Positions 1 through 11,600 of a stretch of DNA of 64,000 nt are shown piece after piece. Location: assembly GCA_037013685.1 (NCBI GenBank), contig CM072898.1:2790001-2854000 (forward strand). Direction: 5' to 3'. How positions within the stretch are numbered: the first letter of the stretch is position 1; every line of letters starts with the position of its first letter. The notes beneath the pieces were generated by a model. It saw only the letters and a program-made list of their open reading frames with translations, did not search any database and was not told the origin of the DNA. The position numbers and the translations under genes were made by a program. This stretch comes from Acridotheres tristis (taxonomy: Eukaryota; Chordata; Aves; Passeriformes; Sturnidae).

Positions 1-1680
1 CTTCTGTTAGTTTTTTTCCTTCTTATTACCTGTTAAATCAGTATAGTCACTTAGTTGTTCCTCTTGGCTTTCAGTAAGGAAGAACAATTACAGAACAAAA
101 TATTTGTATCAGCAGGTAGAGTACACACAAGGACAAACATCTCGCATTTTCCCTGGCAAAGCCCTCTAAACTGGCCAGAATGTTAAAAAAAAAAAAAAAT
201 CCTGCAGCTACTGATCAATTGATTTGAAGAAGATTATTAGAGTTAATTGAATTCTAGTATTCATTTTCATCATCCCATAAGACAGCATGCTCTGTTGCTC
301 ACTAATCAGTAGAAGAGGGCTGACTGGGATCCCTATATTCCTCACAATACCACAAAGATTATACACATATTTCAGAGCAAACCAACATTTTTACCACTGC
401 CAAAGAAACGAGCACAATGCTATCCTTCTAAGTATCATTCATCTAACAGACTGTGTGGTTCTTCTGTAAGGGTTAATTGAGCCTAAATTTCATTAGGTTC
501 TTGAAACTCAGTAGAGTTAGAAACACTATTCATTCACATATTTATTGACTTTCGTACTTCTTTTAATGATATTCAAACGGATTTTTTTTTTAGCTTTTAT
601 GAAAGAAATATACTATGATAGAAAACTTTCCCAAAATATATTATAATGTTTGTATAAGGCTAAAAGGTAGACTTTCAGAGGTATCTACTAGAATATACAT
701 GAGTGGCTATGAGTAAAAAACAAAGATAGGAAGCAATCAATTAAGGCACCTAGAAGAAACATCTAATACATCAGGTTACTTTTGAATACCTGAAACTTTG
801 TTTCCAGTCTTTGCACATATTTCCTAGTCTTCAAAAGGTGAACAGTAATACTGTTTATATAGTCCAGAAAGTAACTCTTCTTGTAAACTTTCTTATAAAA
901 ATCACATAGTAATTCAATAAAAGAACATTTTTGAAGTGGTATCAATCAGAAAGAGAGTGGTAGATCAACTTAGGAAGCAAGTCTCAGCCTCTGAAAATCA
1001 CTAAGCCTTTCTATAAAGGCAGCAGTATAAAGTAAAATCACAATTTATCAGCCTTCTAAGAACAGTCCATGGATTTTCTCAAAAGGCTTACCAGTTGTCA
1101 GGTCATACTTTTCACTCTTAAGTCAAATAAAATCAGATAGATGTCACCACAGAAACTTCCCAGCTTTCCTCACTGAGGTGAACAAGCAGACATTCCTTGT
1201 TCCACCGCGCTACAACCAATTCCCACTGTTCCCCCACTGATGCACCTTGCCAGTTACCACATAATTTTCTGATGAAAAATTTCTAACCTAAGCGTTTTCA
1301 GAATAGCTCACCTACACGGGAGTCTTCTCTGAACATAGGAACGGTCTCAGAAATGGTCTCAGCAAGGTGTTCATCTTTTACACAGGTAACGAACGGGGCA
1401 TTTCCATCAATAAACCCTTCGCTGTTACAACTTGAGGGAAGAGCCCAGGTTCCCAAGCAAAAATTTAGCTTTTTCATGTCATATGAGAGCAGAGATCTCA
1501 TTTATTGACATTCTTGTGAAGGTAGTTTGTTCACAGAGCAAAAGATTTGGGAACAGGCACAGATCCCAGCATTTAAGCTCCATCCCCGGTGTGAGGAAAG
1601 AAAACATTTCTTTACTTAAGCGCCCGGACAGACAACCCGAGCTGTAGCTGCCGGCCCAGCGAGCCCCGGGGGCTGCAGGA
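1..1680. other. AT-rich 5' flank of SLC7A10, no gene seen
   Basis: Only short chance open frames occur here. No exon with coding similarity, RNA gene or clear repeat is recognised. In human the next gene on this side is CEBPA, and nothing resembling it is present in this 1.7 kb. Confidence 0.6.
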
Positions 1681-2012
1681 GACACGGGAAGCAGCTCCGG
1701 GGGATATGGGGGACACGGGAGGCACCTCCGGGGGATATGGGGGACACGGGAGGCAGTCCCGGGGGATGTGGGGGACACGGGAGGCAGCCCCGGGGGATGT
1801 GGGGGACACGGGAGGAACCTCCGGGGGATATGGGGGATACGGGAGGCAGTCCCGGGGGATGTGGGGGACACGGGAAGCAGTCCCGGGGGATGTGGGGGAC
1901 ACGGGAGGCAGTCCCGGGGGATGTGGGGGACACGGGAGGCACCTCCGGGGGATGTGGGGGACACGGGAGGCAGCTCCGGGGGATGCGGGGGACACGGGAG
2001 GCAGCCCGGGCA
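1681..2012. repeat. 31-bp GC-rich minisatellite upstream of SLC7A10
   Basis: The phrase GACACGGGA (one copy reads GATACGGGA) recurs at 1681, 1712, 1743, 1774, 1805, 1836, 1867, 1898, 1929, 1960 and 1991, an exact 31-bp period. There are 10 full units and a partial one. Each unit holds a run of five G and a CCGGGGGAT block. The overlapping long open frames on both strands in this stretch come from a period not divisible by 3 and are not genes. The array lies 0.6-0.9 kb upstream of the SLC7A10 start codon. Confidence 0.95.
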
Positions 2013-2600
2013 GCCCCGGCTGCCCCTCAGCCCCGCGGGTGCGAAGGAGCCGCTGCAGGCACGGGCTGGGGCCAGATCCCTTCATACCTGTGAAAAAACG
2101 TGGGAAGAAAGAGCGGAGAAACTAACGTAAAGAGTAAGAAACCAGCCAATCTTAGGCATTGCCGTGTTGGTTTTAACTCTGGCAGCACTGATGACAAGCA
2201 GTAAAACTTTTATTTTTTACGCTGTCGCACTATCTCAACCAGGAGAGCCCAGGAGGAGGCGATGCCGCAGAGCCCGTGCGGGGCCGGCTCTGTCAGGGAC
2301 CCCGGCACGGCGCCAGGCCGGCTCGTGGCGCCGGGCAGGACCCGCGGCTCCACACGCTGAATGTCTGAGCCCCGCGCTCGGTGCTGAGCCCTCACCGCAC
2401 AGCGCCGGCTCTGCTGTCGCTGCGGCTCCTGGGACACACTCGCAGGTGTCCGAGGACTGACGCGCGGCCCTCAGGCACCGCCGCCCCTGAGGGGTCCCGG
2501 CACCTTCCGTGCCCCCCCCCCCGGCCCCGTCCGGCGCGGCCCCCCCGGCACCACTCGGCGCATGCGCGCGGGGCCGCGGGGCAGAGCAGCGCGGGCAGCG

Positions 2601-2694
2601 ATGGCCGGCGGGGAGCAGCGCGCGCCCGGCGGCCCCGAGCGGGTGGCGCTGAAGAAGGAGATCGGGCTGGTGAGCGCCTGTGCCATCATCATCG
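2601..2694 (+). CDS. SLC7A10: SLC7A10 exon 1 (coding part, residues 1-32)
   Basis: It encodes the short cytosolic N-terminus and the first half of TM1, including the conserved stretch [11 protein letters not shown] at residues 13-23. The ATG at 2601 sits in a strong Kozak context (G at +4, GCAGCG upstream) and its MAG start agrees with mammalian Asc-1. An in-frame ATG at 2562 would add 13 residues (MRAGPRGRAARAA) but lacks family support. The donor is GTAAGG at 2695. The exon ends after the first base of the Gly32 codon. The N-terminus is about 19 residues shorter than in human Asc-1. Confidence 0.95.
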
Positions 2695-5600
2695 GTAAGG
2701 GCACCGCGGCCCGCCTCTGCAGCCCGTGCCGCTCCGCTGTGCTGCGCTGGGGCGGGGGCTCGCGACCGGCCGGGACCTGCGGGGACAGGCGGCGGGGCTG
2801 GCGATGCTGCGCTCCGCGGGCAGGTGTGCGGACCGGCGGGGTGACAGCCGCCGGTGCGCGGAGCGCCGCTCGCCCAGCGGCGAGCTGAGCGAGGAGTCGC
2901 TGTGGCTGTGATGTGACACACGGTCTGTGCTGAGGTGCCGGTTGGAGTCAGCCCCCTCTGCCCAGTCGTTCATCTGAACGCAAAACCGTGAGGTTTCCTA
3001 AAGTCTGTTCCTAATGACCGGTGAGTGTTGGGGTTGCTGCGGCGCTTCCTTCTCAGGCTAAGCCAGATTGATTCGTTTGTCTGAGACCGGGGTTCTTCAG
3101 AGCGAAGGTGGCAGCCTGCGCTTTGCGGAGGCGCTCGGCGCGTGTGGCGGGACCCGCGGTGGCGGTCGCCCTCAGCAGCCATGGCTGGCACCGCGCTCGG
3201 CCCGCGGCGCTCAGCCCGCTGCTCCCGGCACGGCGGATCCGGGACATCGGGGCACCGGCTGCCCCGGAACATCGGGGCACCGGCTGCCCCGGGACATCGG
3301 GGCACCGGCTGCTCCGGGACATTGGGGCACCGGCTGCTCCGGGACATCGGGGCACCGGCTGCCCCGGGACATTGGGGCACCGGCTGCTCCGGGACATCGG
3401 GGCACCGGCTGCTCCGGGACATTGGGGCACCGGCTGCTCCAGGACATCGGGGCACCGGCTGCTCCGGGATATCGGGGCACCGGCTGCTCCGTCCCTGTGC
3501 CCTTCGGGCTGCGGGTGCCGCGGCCAGCGTGGGGAAGGAAGATTTGCCCAGGTGCATAAAAGCAGCCTGTACTAACCCAGTGAGCCTCAAAACCCTGTAG
3601 GAAACCCAGACGTTCCCTTCACCCAGACCTGCGGACAAGAGTCGCAGTGACAATTGTGTCCAGGTCCGTGGCAGCACAGAGAGGTAACAACGGGCACAAC
3701 AGGACGTGCCACATCCATGGGAATACACTGTTCACTAGCAGGATTGGCTGGGACACCCCCGTGTGTCTCTGTGATTGATGTCACCAAGCTTGAGGAAGAG
3801 GACTTCATGCATGCTTCCTATAGGTGATCATAATGCCCTCTGCAGTTTTATGCCCTTAGTCATGTATGCCTTTATGTCCAACGTAGATGGATATGGTCTT
3901 GCAAAAAAAAAAAAAAAGAAAAAATTCAATGCCATTGAACAGGATCGTTGTAAGCAAGGCTGTTATATGAAAGGAAAATACACCAGTCCATTCCCATAGT
4001 GAAACACTAAAATCTATATCTGCAGTTTGTGGGAAGATGTGTTCTACATATACAAAGATACCTTTATTCTTTCTTTTGAATCCCTCAGCATATTTAAGGG
4101 GGAAAATCTAGGTTCTGGATCTCAGTGGAGCACAGATGAGCTTGTATCAGAGTGAAGTATTGAGTGCTGCACATTGCTGTAGGTAAGGCACTTCCAGGGT
4201 TAGGTATTCCCCAAGTAGCTACTGGCTATAGAGAAGATTTATGACATCTGTATCGTTTGTTAGGTATTAGAGAATGGTATCTTGAGACTGCTACCCTTCT
4301 CTCCCTGTCAGCCTTTCATCAACCTTATTTGCAATATCTTGCAAGCAGAATTCATATATGTCATGCCTGTCCAAAATAAATCTTGTAAAACAGCCTCTCA
4401 TCTAATCAAGGACATCTGAGCAGGGAAAAGCACTGACATTTATGATAAACTGTAGTAGTCTCAAGTGGTTTAAGTATTAAAGAAGGTTATATGCTTTGCC
4501 ACATAAAGCCTAAAAATTATTCTGCAAATTCCCCGATATTTTCATAGAAGACATTTGAAACACAACCACAGGATCCTATTTTTTTAGTTTGATTTGCTTG
4601 TGTGCAGATGCATGAAATAACATCATGTGTCAAAGTCTTCTGTAACAAAGTAGTATGTAGTAGGAATATAGTCTAGCCTTGCAGGTGTTACTGCATAAAA
4701 CATGACAGCCTCAAATCAGAGGACACAGCAAATTACATCAGATCGGCTTGCAAGCCATTACTGGAGTTAAATAAGTGAAATCTTATATAAGACGTCTTTA
4801 TAAAATTATAAACTAGTTGATTCAAATTGATATTAGGCAACCAGTTAACTCACAAATTTTCTATTTGATAGAATTTAACATAGGCAGAAGACTTATTTCC
4901 AAGTGGTTGAATGGCATGGCAAAAACAGATGCAGTCAGTGTGTCAGAGCCTGTGGAACAGACCAAAGGACAGACCAGGACTTTTATGTCAACCATCATAC
5001 TGGATTTCCTGGTTTTAAGTGGAGGAGGGAAACCCATTTCAAGGGTTTAGACATCAGATTCTGTGGCTGCATCCCACAGCAGAGTCATACTGCTTGTGAA
5101 CACCAAGAAAACCAGAAACCACTTTTGAGAAAAATCTCTTCTTGTTCTGTATGGACATAAAGATTATGTTTTCTTATTTTTCTTTAAATGTTCTTGCAAG
5201 TACAGAAAACGTATGGGCATATTTTTATATTATCAAATAGAAGTTTGATCTGCCAGCATTACACTAAATGTTCTGGTTTGGCTGACTTCTAAAATTCCTA
5301 TCAGCTGTGGGATGGATATAAAGAATTATAATCTTCTATTAATTAAGAGGAAACAGGAGAGAGTATTTGAAAAATACTGTAAATATGAGTTTATAAATAT
5401 GTGATTAATAAGTTTGTGATTACCTTCTGTACACTTGTTTAAAATGAGGCATTATGTGAGCAGCAGAGCTGAGGGGTCAGATTGTGCTAGGGAGCATTCA
5501 GAAAGCCAATAGTGGCAGGATCTCCCGATATTTTGTAGTCTGTCAGTCCATCACAGCTGCAACCAAGAGAATAAAAACAGCCTCTACAGGTACATCATGT

Positions 5601-8600
5601 CATCCAGAACATGCCATGCCTCTGGCTCTTAGAGCTAAGGAGGGGCTCAGCCTGCCCTGTGACTATGGGGCACATACTGGAGCAGGGAGGGCACACACAG
5701 CCTGTATCTTGCCAGTTGTCCTGAAGCTCCCTGTGCTAATTCCCTGGCAAACAGGTCTTCCTTTTCAGTCTTCTTGCCGTGTTTTGTATTGTAAAGCAAT
5801 TTTCTTACTGTTTTTACAACCGAGGTGTTCATCAGCATAATAAATTGCTGTGCTGTCTTAATGCACTCACAAAACTCATCCTTTCAGATTTTTATCCTCC
5901 ATTTATAGACGTTTGAAAGGTTTTGCCATAAGAAATACCAGTTCATCTAACAAAGAAATATGCAGGAAAAAAGACTATAAACTACTTTAAACTAGAAATA
6001 TGTCTTTCCTATATCCACCCCATAAAAGTCTCCTGATCTCTTCCAGCAGCCTAGCTTTCATACAACCTGTCTATCCTTCATTACTTCATTTATATTTTTA
6101 ACTTGTTTACAAACAAGCCTGATTAGAGAAGAAGGCTATTTCCCACCTTTATCTCATGCTGAGGCAGAAAACAGCTCTTCTGAGTTTCCTAATGTAAATG
6201 CAGGAACTAAATACAAAAACTTTTAACTCTAAAAAGAGACTGCTAGTTCATGACTGTAAAACTGAGCCGTGTTTAGTAGTAGTAGCAAATCTTTCTGGCA
6301 ATTCATCTCTGTCACAGAAAGAGCACTTTTGAAAAGTGCCTGAGAAATGCTGTAAAAGCACCCAAACTGCTCTGTCTCAAACATGGTGATGTATAATGGA
6401 AACAAATCTTTCATGGGCTCCAGACATTAATAATCTAAGGCAGTCAAATGCACTGCAAATCAAGCTTGCCAATACTTAGATGAAGTTATACAGCATAAAA
6501 AGTAGTGACATATATGTGTTATTATCTCCCAGATAATAACTTACAGATAGTTTGTAATTGTTTGAAATCCACACTAGATTTTATTTAGCAGACGCAGAAT
6601 TCAATACTGTATTTAATTGAACAGTTGTTTCATGCACATACACATAGATGGCTTTGCATCTCATTTGTAGAACTGTGTATGTAATTAAGATTATTGCATG
6701 TGTATTTTCAGGCATCTTAGCTCTACAATGCCTTCCTTGGAGTTTTGCCTTTGTAGATGAAAAGCTAAGTAAGAAGTTCTATGAACTTGTCTCTGTGTGA
6801 TTTCTACCAGATTCCATTGTTCTTAGAAAAGTACAAGAACTAGAAAGTGCAGACTAATTAGTGTCTGATAGCAGCCTGGTTCTTCAGGTCTGAATAACAA
6901 AATTCACCGTTCTTACATTAGAAATGTATATTTAACTGTATACTCAAATTGCATATATAACACATGTAAAAAGGGTTGTTTGATTGTTTAATACAGCTCA
7001 AGTAACATTATGTAAAAGAAACAGTTAAACATCTCTTAAAACCTTTATTTATGTGGTTGTAAAACTACATGCAAGTAGCCATAGGGTCATACTAGCATTA
7101 TGATGAAATCTGTTGTATACTTGTGAATGATTTAATATCGGGTTATATGAGACCTACTAGAAGATTTACAAATTCAACTACAATAGAACATGTCAGCTAA
7201 AACTAAATACATCTCCTTATTTTCCTGAGTGCAGGCAGTCAAGTTATCTGCATCAGCTGACTTGGTGTTGCTTAAAAAATGCTTACAGTACTTACTCTAC
7301 TCACACATGAATTTGATATAAGATCCCTTATAAACTGGTTCCTAATTCAGGTCCAGTGATAGTAAGAAAACTATGTTCAGCTGACCAGTGAGCAATATGT
7401 TCAGTTTTTGTTAGTTCTGAAAGTAACTTTCTGGAATTTATCTGTCCACATTGCCCAGACAACAGCACCCGCTTACTTTCATAATATATAGATATATAAT
7501 AATCAATCAATATGTAATTCATAGCTGACATCAGTCAGCACCCAGGAAATGTCTCAGCAGAATGCCTACAAGCTGAAAAGCCTCCTTCCATTAGAGATGC
7601 TTCCTTAGTCAGGGTTGTCCTAGTGCAATTTACTGCCCACACCATGGTAATCCATCAAGAGAACAACTGAGTTGCCTTGGTTGTCTTTATATCTGCCTGT
7701 CATCAACACTTACATACAAGTAATTGCATATGCATATGCACAGAAGTTTTTATTTGCATAAATATCACTTCCAAGTACAGCACTCCAATGTGCTCTTTTC
7801 CTCCTTGTCAGTAACAAAAAACTATTTGCCAGCCTTCCTGTGTGTCAATTAGCTGTCTCCTTACCACTGTGCCTCTTGCCATTCTAACATCCCTTGAAAT
7901 CCCACAGATAGTCTTTATCAGCAGAAATCTACAGGATTCAGCTACCTTAACACTGGGGAAGGAGAGCACATGGAAGTGAGAATAGCCTTCATATTCCTCG
8001 TGTGCAAGTGGGAATGGATAGGTATTGATGCACTGCACTTGCTGTATCCTCTCTGGGAGGGCCACCGTTGCTTAAATGGGCTGGGTTTGGTCATGGAATC
8101 AGATCCATCTGTTAATCAAGTAGCAGATCAAATCATTAGGAGATCATTCCTAGTCAGACCCGATGGACTTCACTGGAGTAGTACCCAAGTTACAGGACTG
8201 CAGCAGGAAGAAAGATGTATGAAAAATCCAGCAGAAAACCACCACCCACATCACTGGCTGACTTTTCCTGATTTCTGTGGTCCTGCCTGGAGTCACAGAA
8301 AACAGTGTTGTTGCAGCAACAATTTTCTCCCTCTCTGAATCCGTGCAAGAGCATTTCACTTTTATAGCTAACTGAAGTTTCAGGACACACTTTTGTTTGG
8401 TGACTTGTGAGAGTAATACAGATTACACTTCAGTGGTTCTCTCAAAAAAAAAAATGTTTTGAAACACTTTTGAAAAGAGTCAGCCTTCCTTACCTGTTAC
8501 CCATCTTGCTAACTAATATTTTGAGCATTTAGTTCCGTGTGGCACTTACTGATGTAACACACAAAGTATTTACAAATGCAAATGGTTTTTTTTCACAATA

Positions 8601-11600
8601 GTTCAGGATCTAATTCTGGACTGTAGAGAACTGTAATTCAGTATCATGTCCTCTCATAAATGCAAATTGTGGTTTAGTGCAGTCAGCAGTCAATCTTTGT
8701 TCCAGATAAATGGCATGTATTCCTTACTAGTGAGAAACCACAGACACTTTTGAGGGACTTATGAATGTTTTTCCCATTTAGCCCAGAGGCTTAGGCTCAG
8801 ATTCAAAACTACTGAAAATTGCATGTCCAGGTTCCATGTGTACATTCAAGCTGATAGGTATCCATAATTTGGTATGGTACCCAACAGGAAAAAAGGTTCA
8901 TACTACTGAAAAAGATCTGATCCTGCATTTGGAAAAAAAGAAAGAGATCACAGAATCACTGGGTTGGAAGAGACCTTCAAGATCATCAAGTCCAGCCCAT
9001 GCCCTAACACCTCAACTAGACCATGGCCCCAAGTGCCACATCCAGTCTTTTTTTAAAGGCATTAAAAAAGTCACAGGGGTGATGACTCCACCACCCCCCT
9101 GGGCAGACCATTCCAGTACTTCATCACTCTTAACATGAGAAACTTTTTCCTGATATCCAACCTGTATTTCCCTTGGTACAGCAGATGCCCATCCAAAATG
9201 CAAATTGCATTTATGGCATGATATTTTAGGGGTGATACCATGTTCCCACATTCTTACAAGACTGTTCCAGTTCTCCATCAGAAATGTTTGGGGTCACCTT
9301 TCACTTGAGTTTAGGGAGCTGAAAACAAGCTGCAGTTTCACTTGAAAGTAAAAACCATGGCAAAGTTCAAATTAAGCTTGGTAAAAATTCAGGGAGATTC
9401 TGCAGCTTCTCTGGGCTAGCAGCTTACCTCTGAGACTAAACTTACTTACAGAGGAAGTCTAAAAAGGAGCTGTAATTAGAAATTCCTGGCAAAGGAGTGG
9501 GGGGAAAAGAGCCTTAAAAAGCCTTAACTTTACATTTTTCTTTACTGAATATTTCTGGAGAAAGAAAAGGGTTTTATTTGTCCACAGATATGCCTTTCTG
9601 CTGCAGTCTCTATCAAGGAGAATTCAGCATGTGAAGTCCCACATGTACAATATGAAAAAAAAAAAAAAGTTAAATTTCTACTTTTCTGCAACAATTATCA
9701 CACAATTGTCTTTCCAAGTCATTAGCCATCAAGTATTCATTGACTGATGGGTTTGGTTTGAGCAGGTTTAGTTAGGGTGAGTTTTGCTTGTTTTGGGGGG
9801 TTTTTACCTTCCTACCTTCTAAAAACAGTAGAAAATTCTGATTGAGACCCCGTGAGTGTGTCACAAGGCTGAAGTGATGAGCTCTCTGCAGTGAATGCCA
9901 GGAGTTCAGATACCCTGCAACAGAAACTCCTTCCTTGACAGATGAACTAACAAAGGTAGCATCCTTTGGTAAGTGTCTCACTCCTGATCTGGCAGTACAG
10001 TGCCTGCTTTCAGCAGTGCCATAAATCTCCACTCGTGTTCCCTTTTCCTGTGCCTTGCAGCTCATTTCCTTCTAGCATAATGTAGCCTTTTCTGTTGAGA
10101 AAGTCTGTTCTGCTTTGGCAGGCTCACAGCAAGCAGAAATGGTTTGGTGGAGGTTTAGCTCTTTTTTTGTTTGCAGCTTTTCATGTGCCAAACTTTTCCT
10201 TTTGAGACCCTGTTTTTTGTTGTACTGTGTGGGGAGTTTCTACTAGCTGCCACACTTTTTTGTCATCTTGATTGCAGCATGATAAAATGAGAAGGCATTT
10301 GTCAGTACTGAAGTGCCCCAAATATAAAACATCCTAACAGTGTTGTGTTATTCTGCTGGTCCTTATAAACCCAAAGAGTTCTTTAGCAGATGTTCCATGG
10401 CAAAGAGCAGGGAGCCAGCAATCCAACATCGACTGAGCATCTCACCACCCCCATTCCTTTTTAAATGCTTGTATCCCTCTCTGTATAGTGAGAAAGCATA
10501 GGGAATATGCAAGCCTTATTGTCCTGCAGAGGAAAGATATGTATAGTGGTAAATACATGTCAGCCTCCACAAAATCTCTTCATGCAGTATTAGTTTATTC
10601 TCCTAATGTTTTCTTCTGGCACTGGCCTTTGCAAGTCAGGAGTGAAAAGCAAGATTTGAAGAGTGATTAAATACAAACTGTCCCCATCTTCAGAAACTTG
10701 TAGATGCTGATTTTCTGATTGCAGGGTAATGTACAAACCAATCTAGTGTTAGGGTGAGCTGTTTAAATTCTTGCTCCTAGACATGGCTCATCATCTCTTT
10801 CAGGCAATAGAGACAAATTCCACTGGATCTCAGAGCAAGAAGAGTGGTGAGGACTATACTGGTGATGTTTAAGCCTGAGGAATTTCTGAATCACTGAGTA
10901 ATAGAATAACCCCCAGAGCTGAATTGTTCTGATTCATTTAACACTTTCTTTAGAATAGTACCAAAACTTACAGAAAACTAAAATCTTCTTGTATTTGAAA
11001 ATCAAGTTGACTTTTTTTTATCTTATCCTTAAATAGTGGCATAATCACACTTCAGATGTTGGACCAAAATATCGATAGAGTAAAACATACCATTTAAAAT
11101 CAGTAAAACTTTAGAAAGGTTAATTCTAACTCCAAGAAATAGGTCAATGATCTGGATGAGTGGTAGTTTTTCTGCTGTGAAAAACAATAGCTCTTTCATC
11201 AGTTATATGAAGCTGCTTAATCTAGATCAAGCCAAACATCTTAATATAGTATACCACAAAAAATTATGTTTGAACAATATAAGGGCCTTATTTACATCCA
11301 CAAATACCAGGGGAAATCAAGTTAAGGAAGAATCTCATTCATTTGAATTCACTGGGTCAGAGAGCTAAAATCCAGAATATTAATGTGATCTGTGGAAATG
11401 AATGTCACAAGGCTGATCATCACAAAATTTCTAATTCACAGGTAGCCCTGGTGAACACACAGGTACATTAATTATTGTACATTAACTCTGGGTTAGAACA
11501 TCACACAGGGATGAGCAGTCAGTGTACAAAGTTGCTCTCTTATAGAGATGCATCCTGACAGTGGAGGGCAAAACTTGAGGTCTAAATATTGAAATGCCTT

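Larger units (their letters stand above)
2240..3560. promoter_or_regulatory. SLC7A10: CpG island and likely promoter region of SLC7A10
   Basis: The composition changes abruptly from AT-rich flank to GC-rich DNA dense in CpG, around exon 1 and into the start of intron 1. No TATA box is evident close to the ATG. A C-tract occurs near 2511-2525. The exact transcription start cannot be placed from sequence alone. The island takes in the 25-bp minisatellite at 3241-3490. Extent is judged by eye. Confidence 0.7.

Noticed and set aside
1479..2130. Several 100-160 codon open frames on both strands encoding PPVSPTSPG- or GGHGRQ-like repeats
   Set aside because: They read through the 31-bp minisatellite in shifted frames. 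No signal, domain or splice context supports a protein.
2970..3728. A 252-codon minus-strand frame and overlapping plus-strand frames with [14 protein letters not shown] repeats
   Set aside because: An artefact of the 25-bp array and high GC content in SLC7A10 intron 1.
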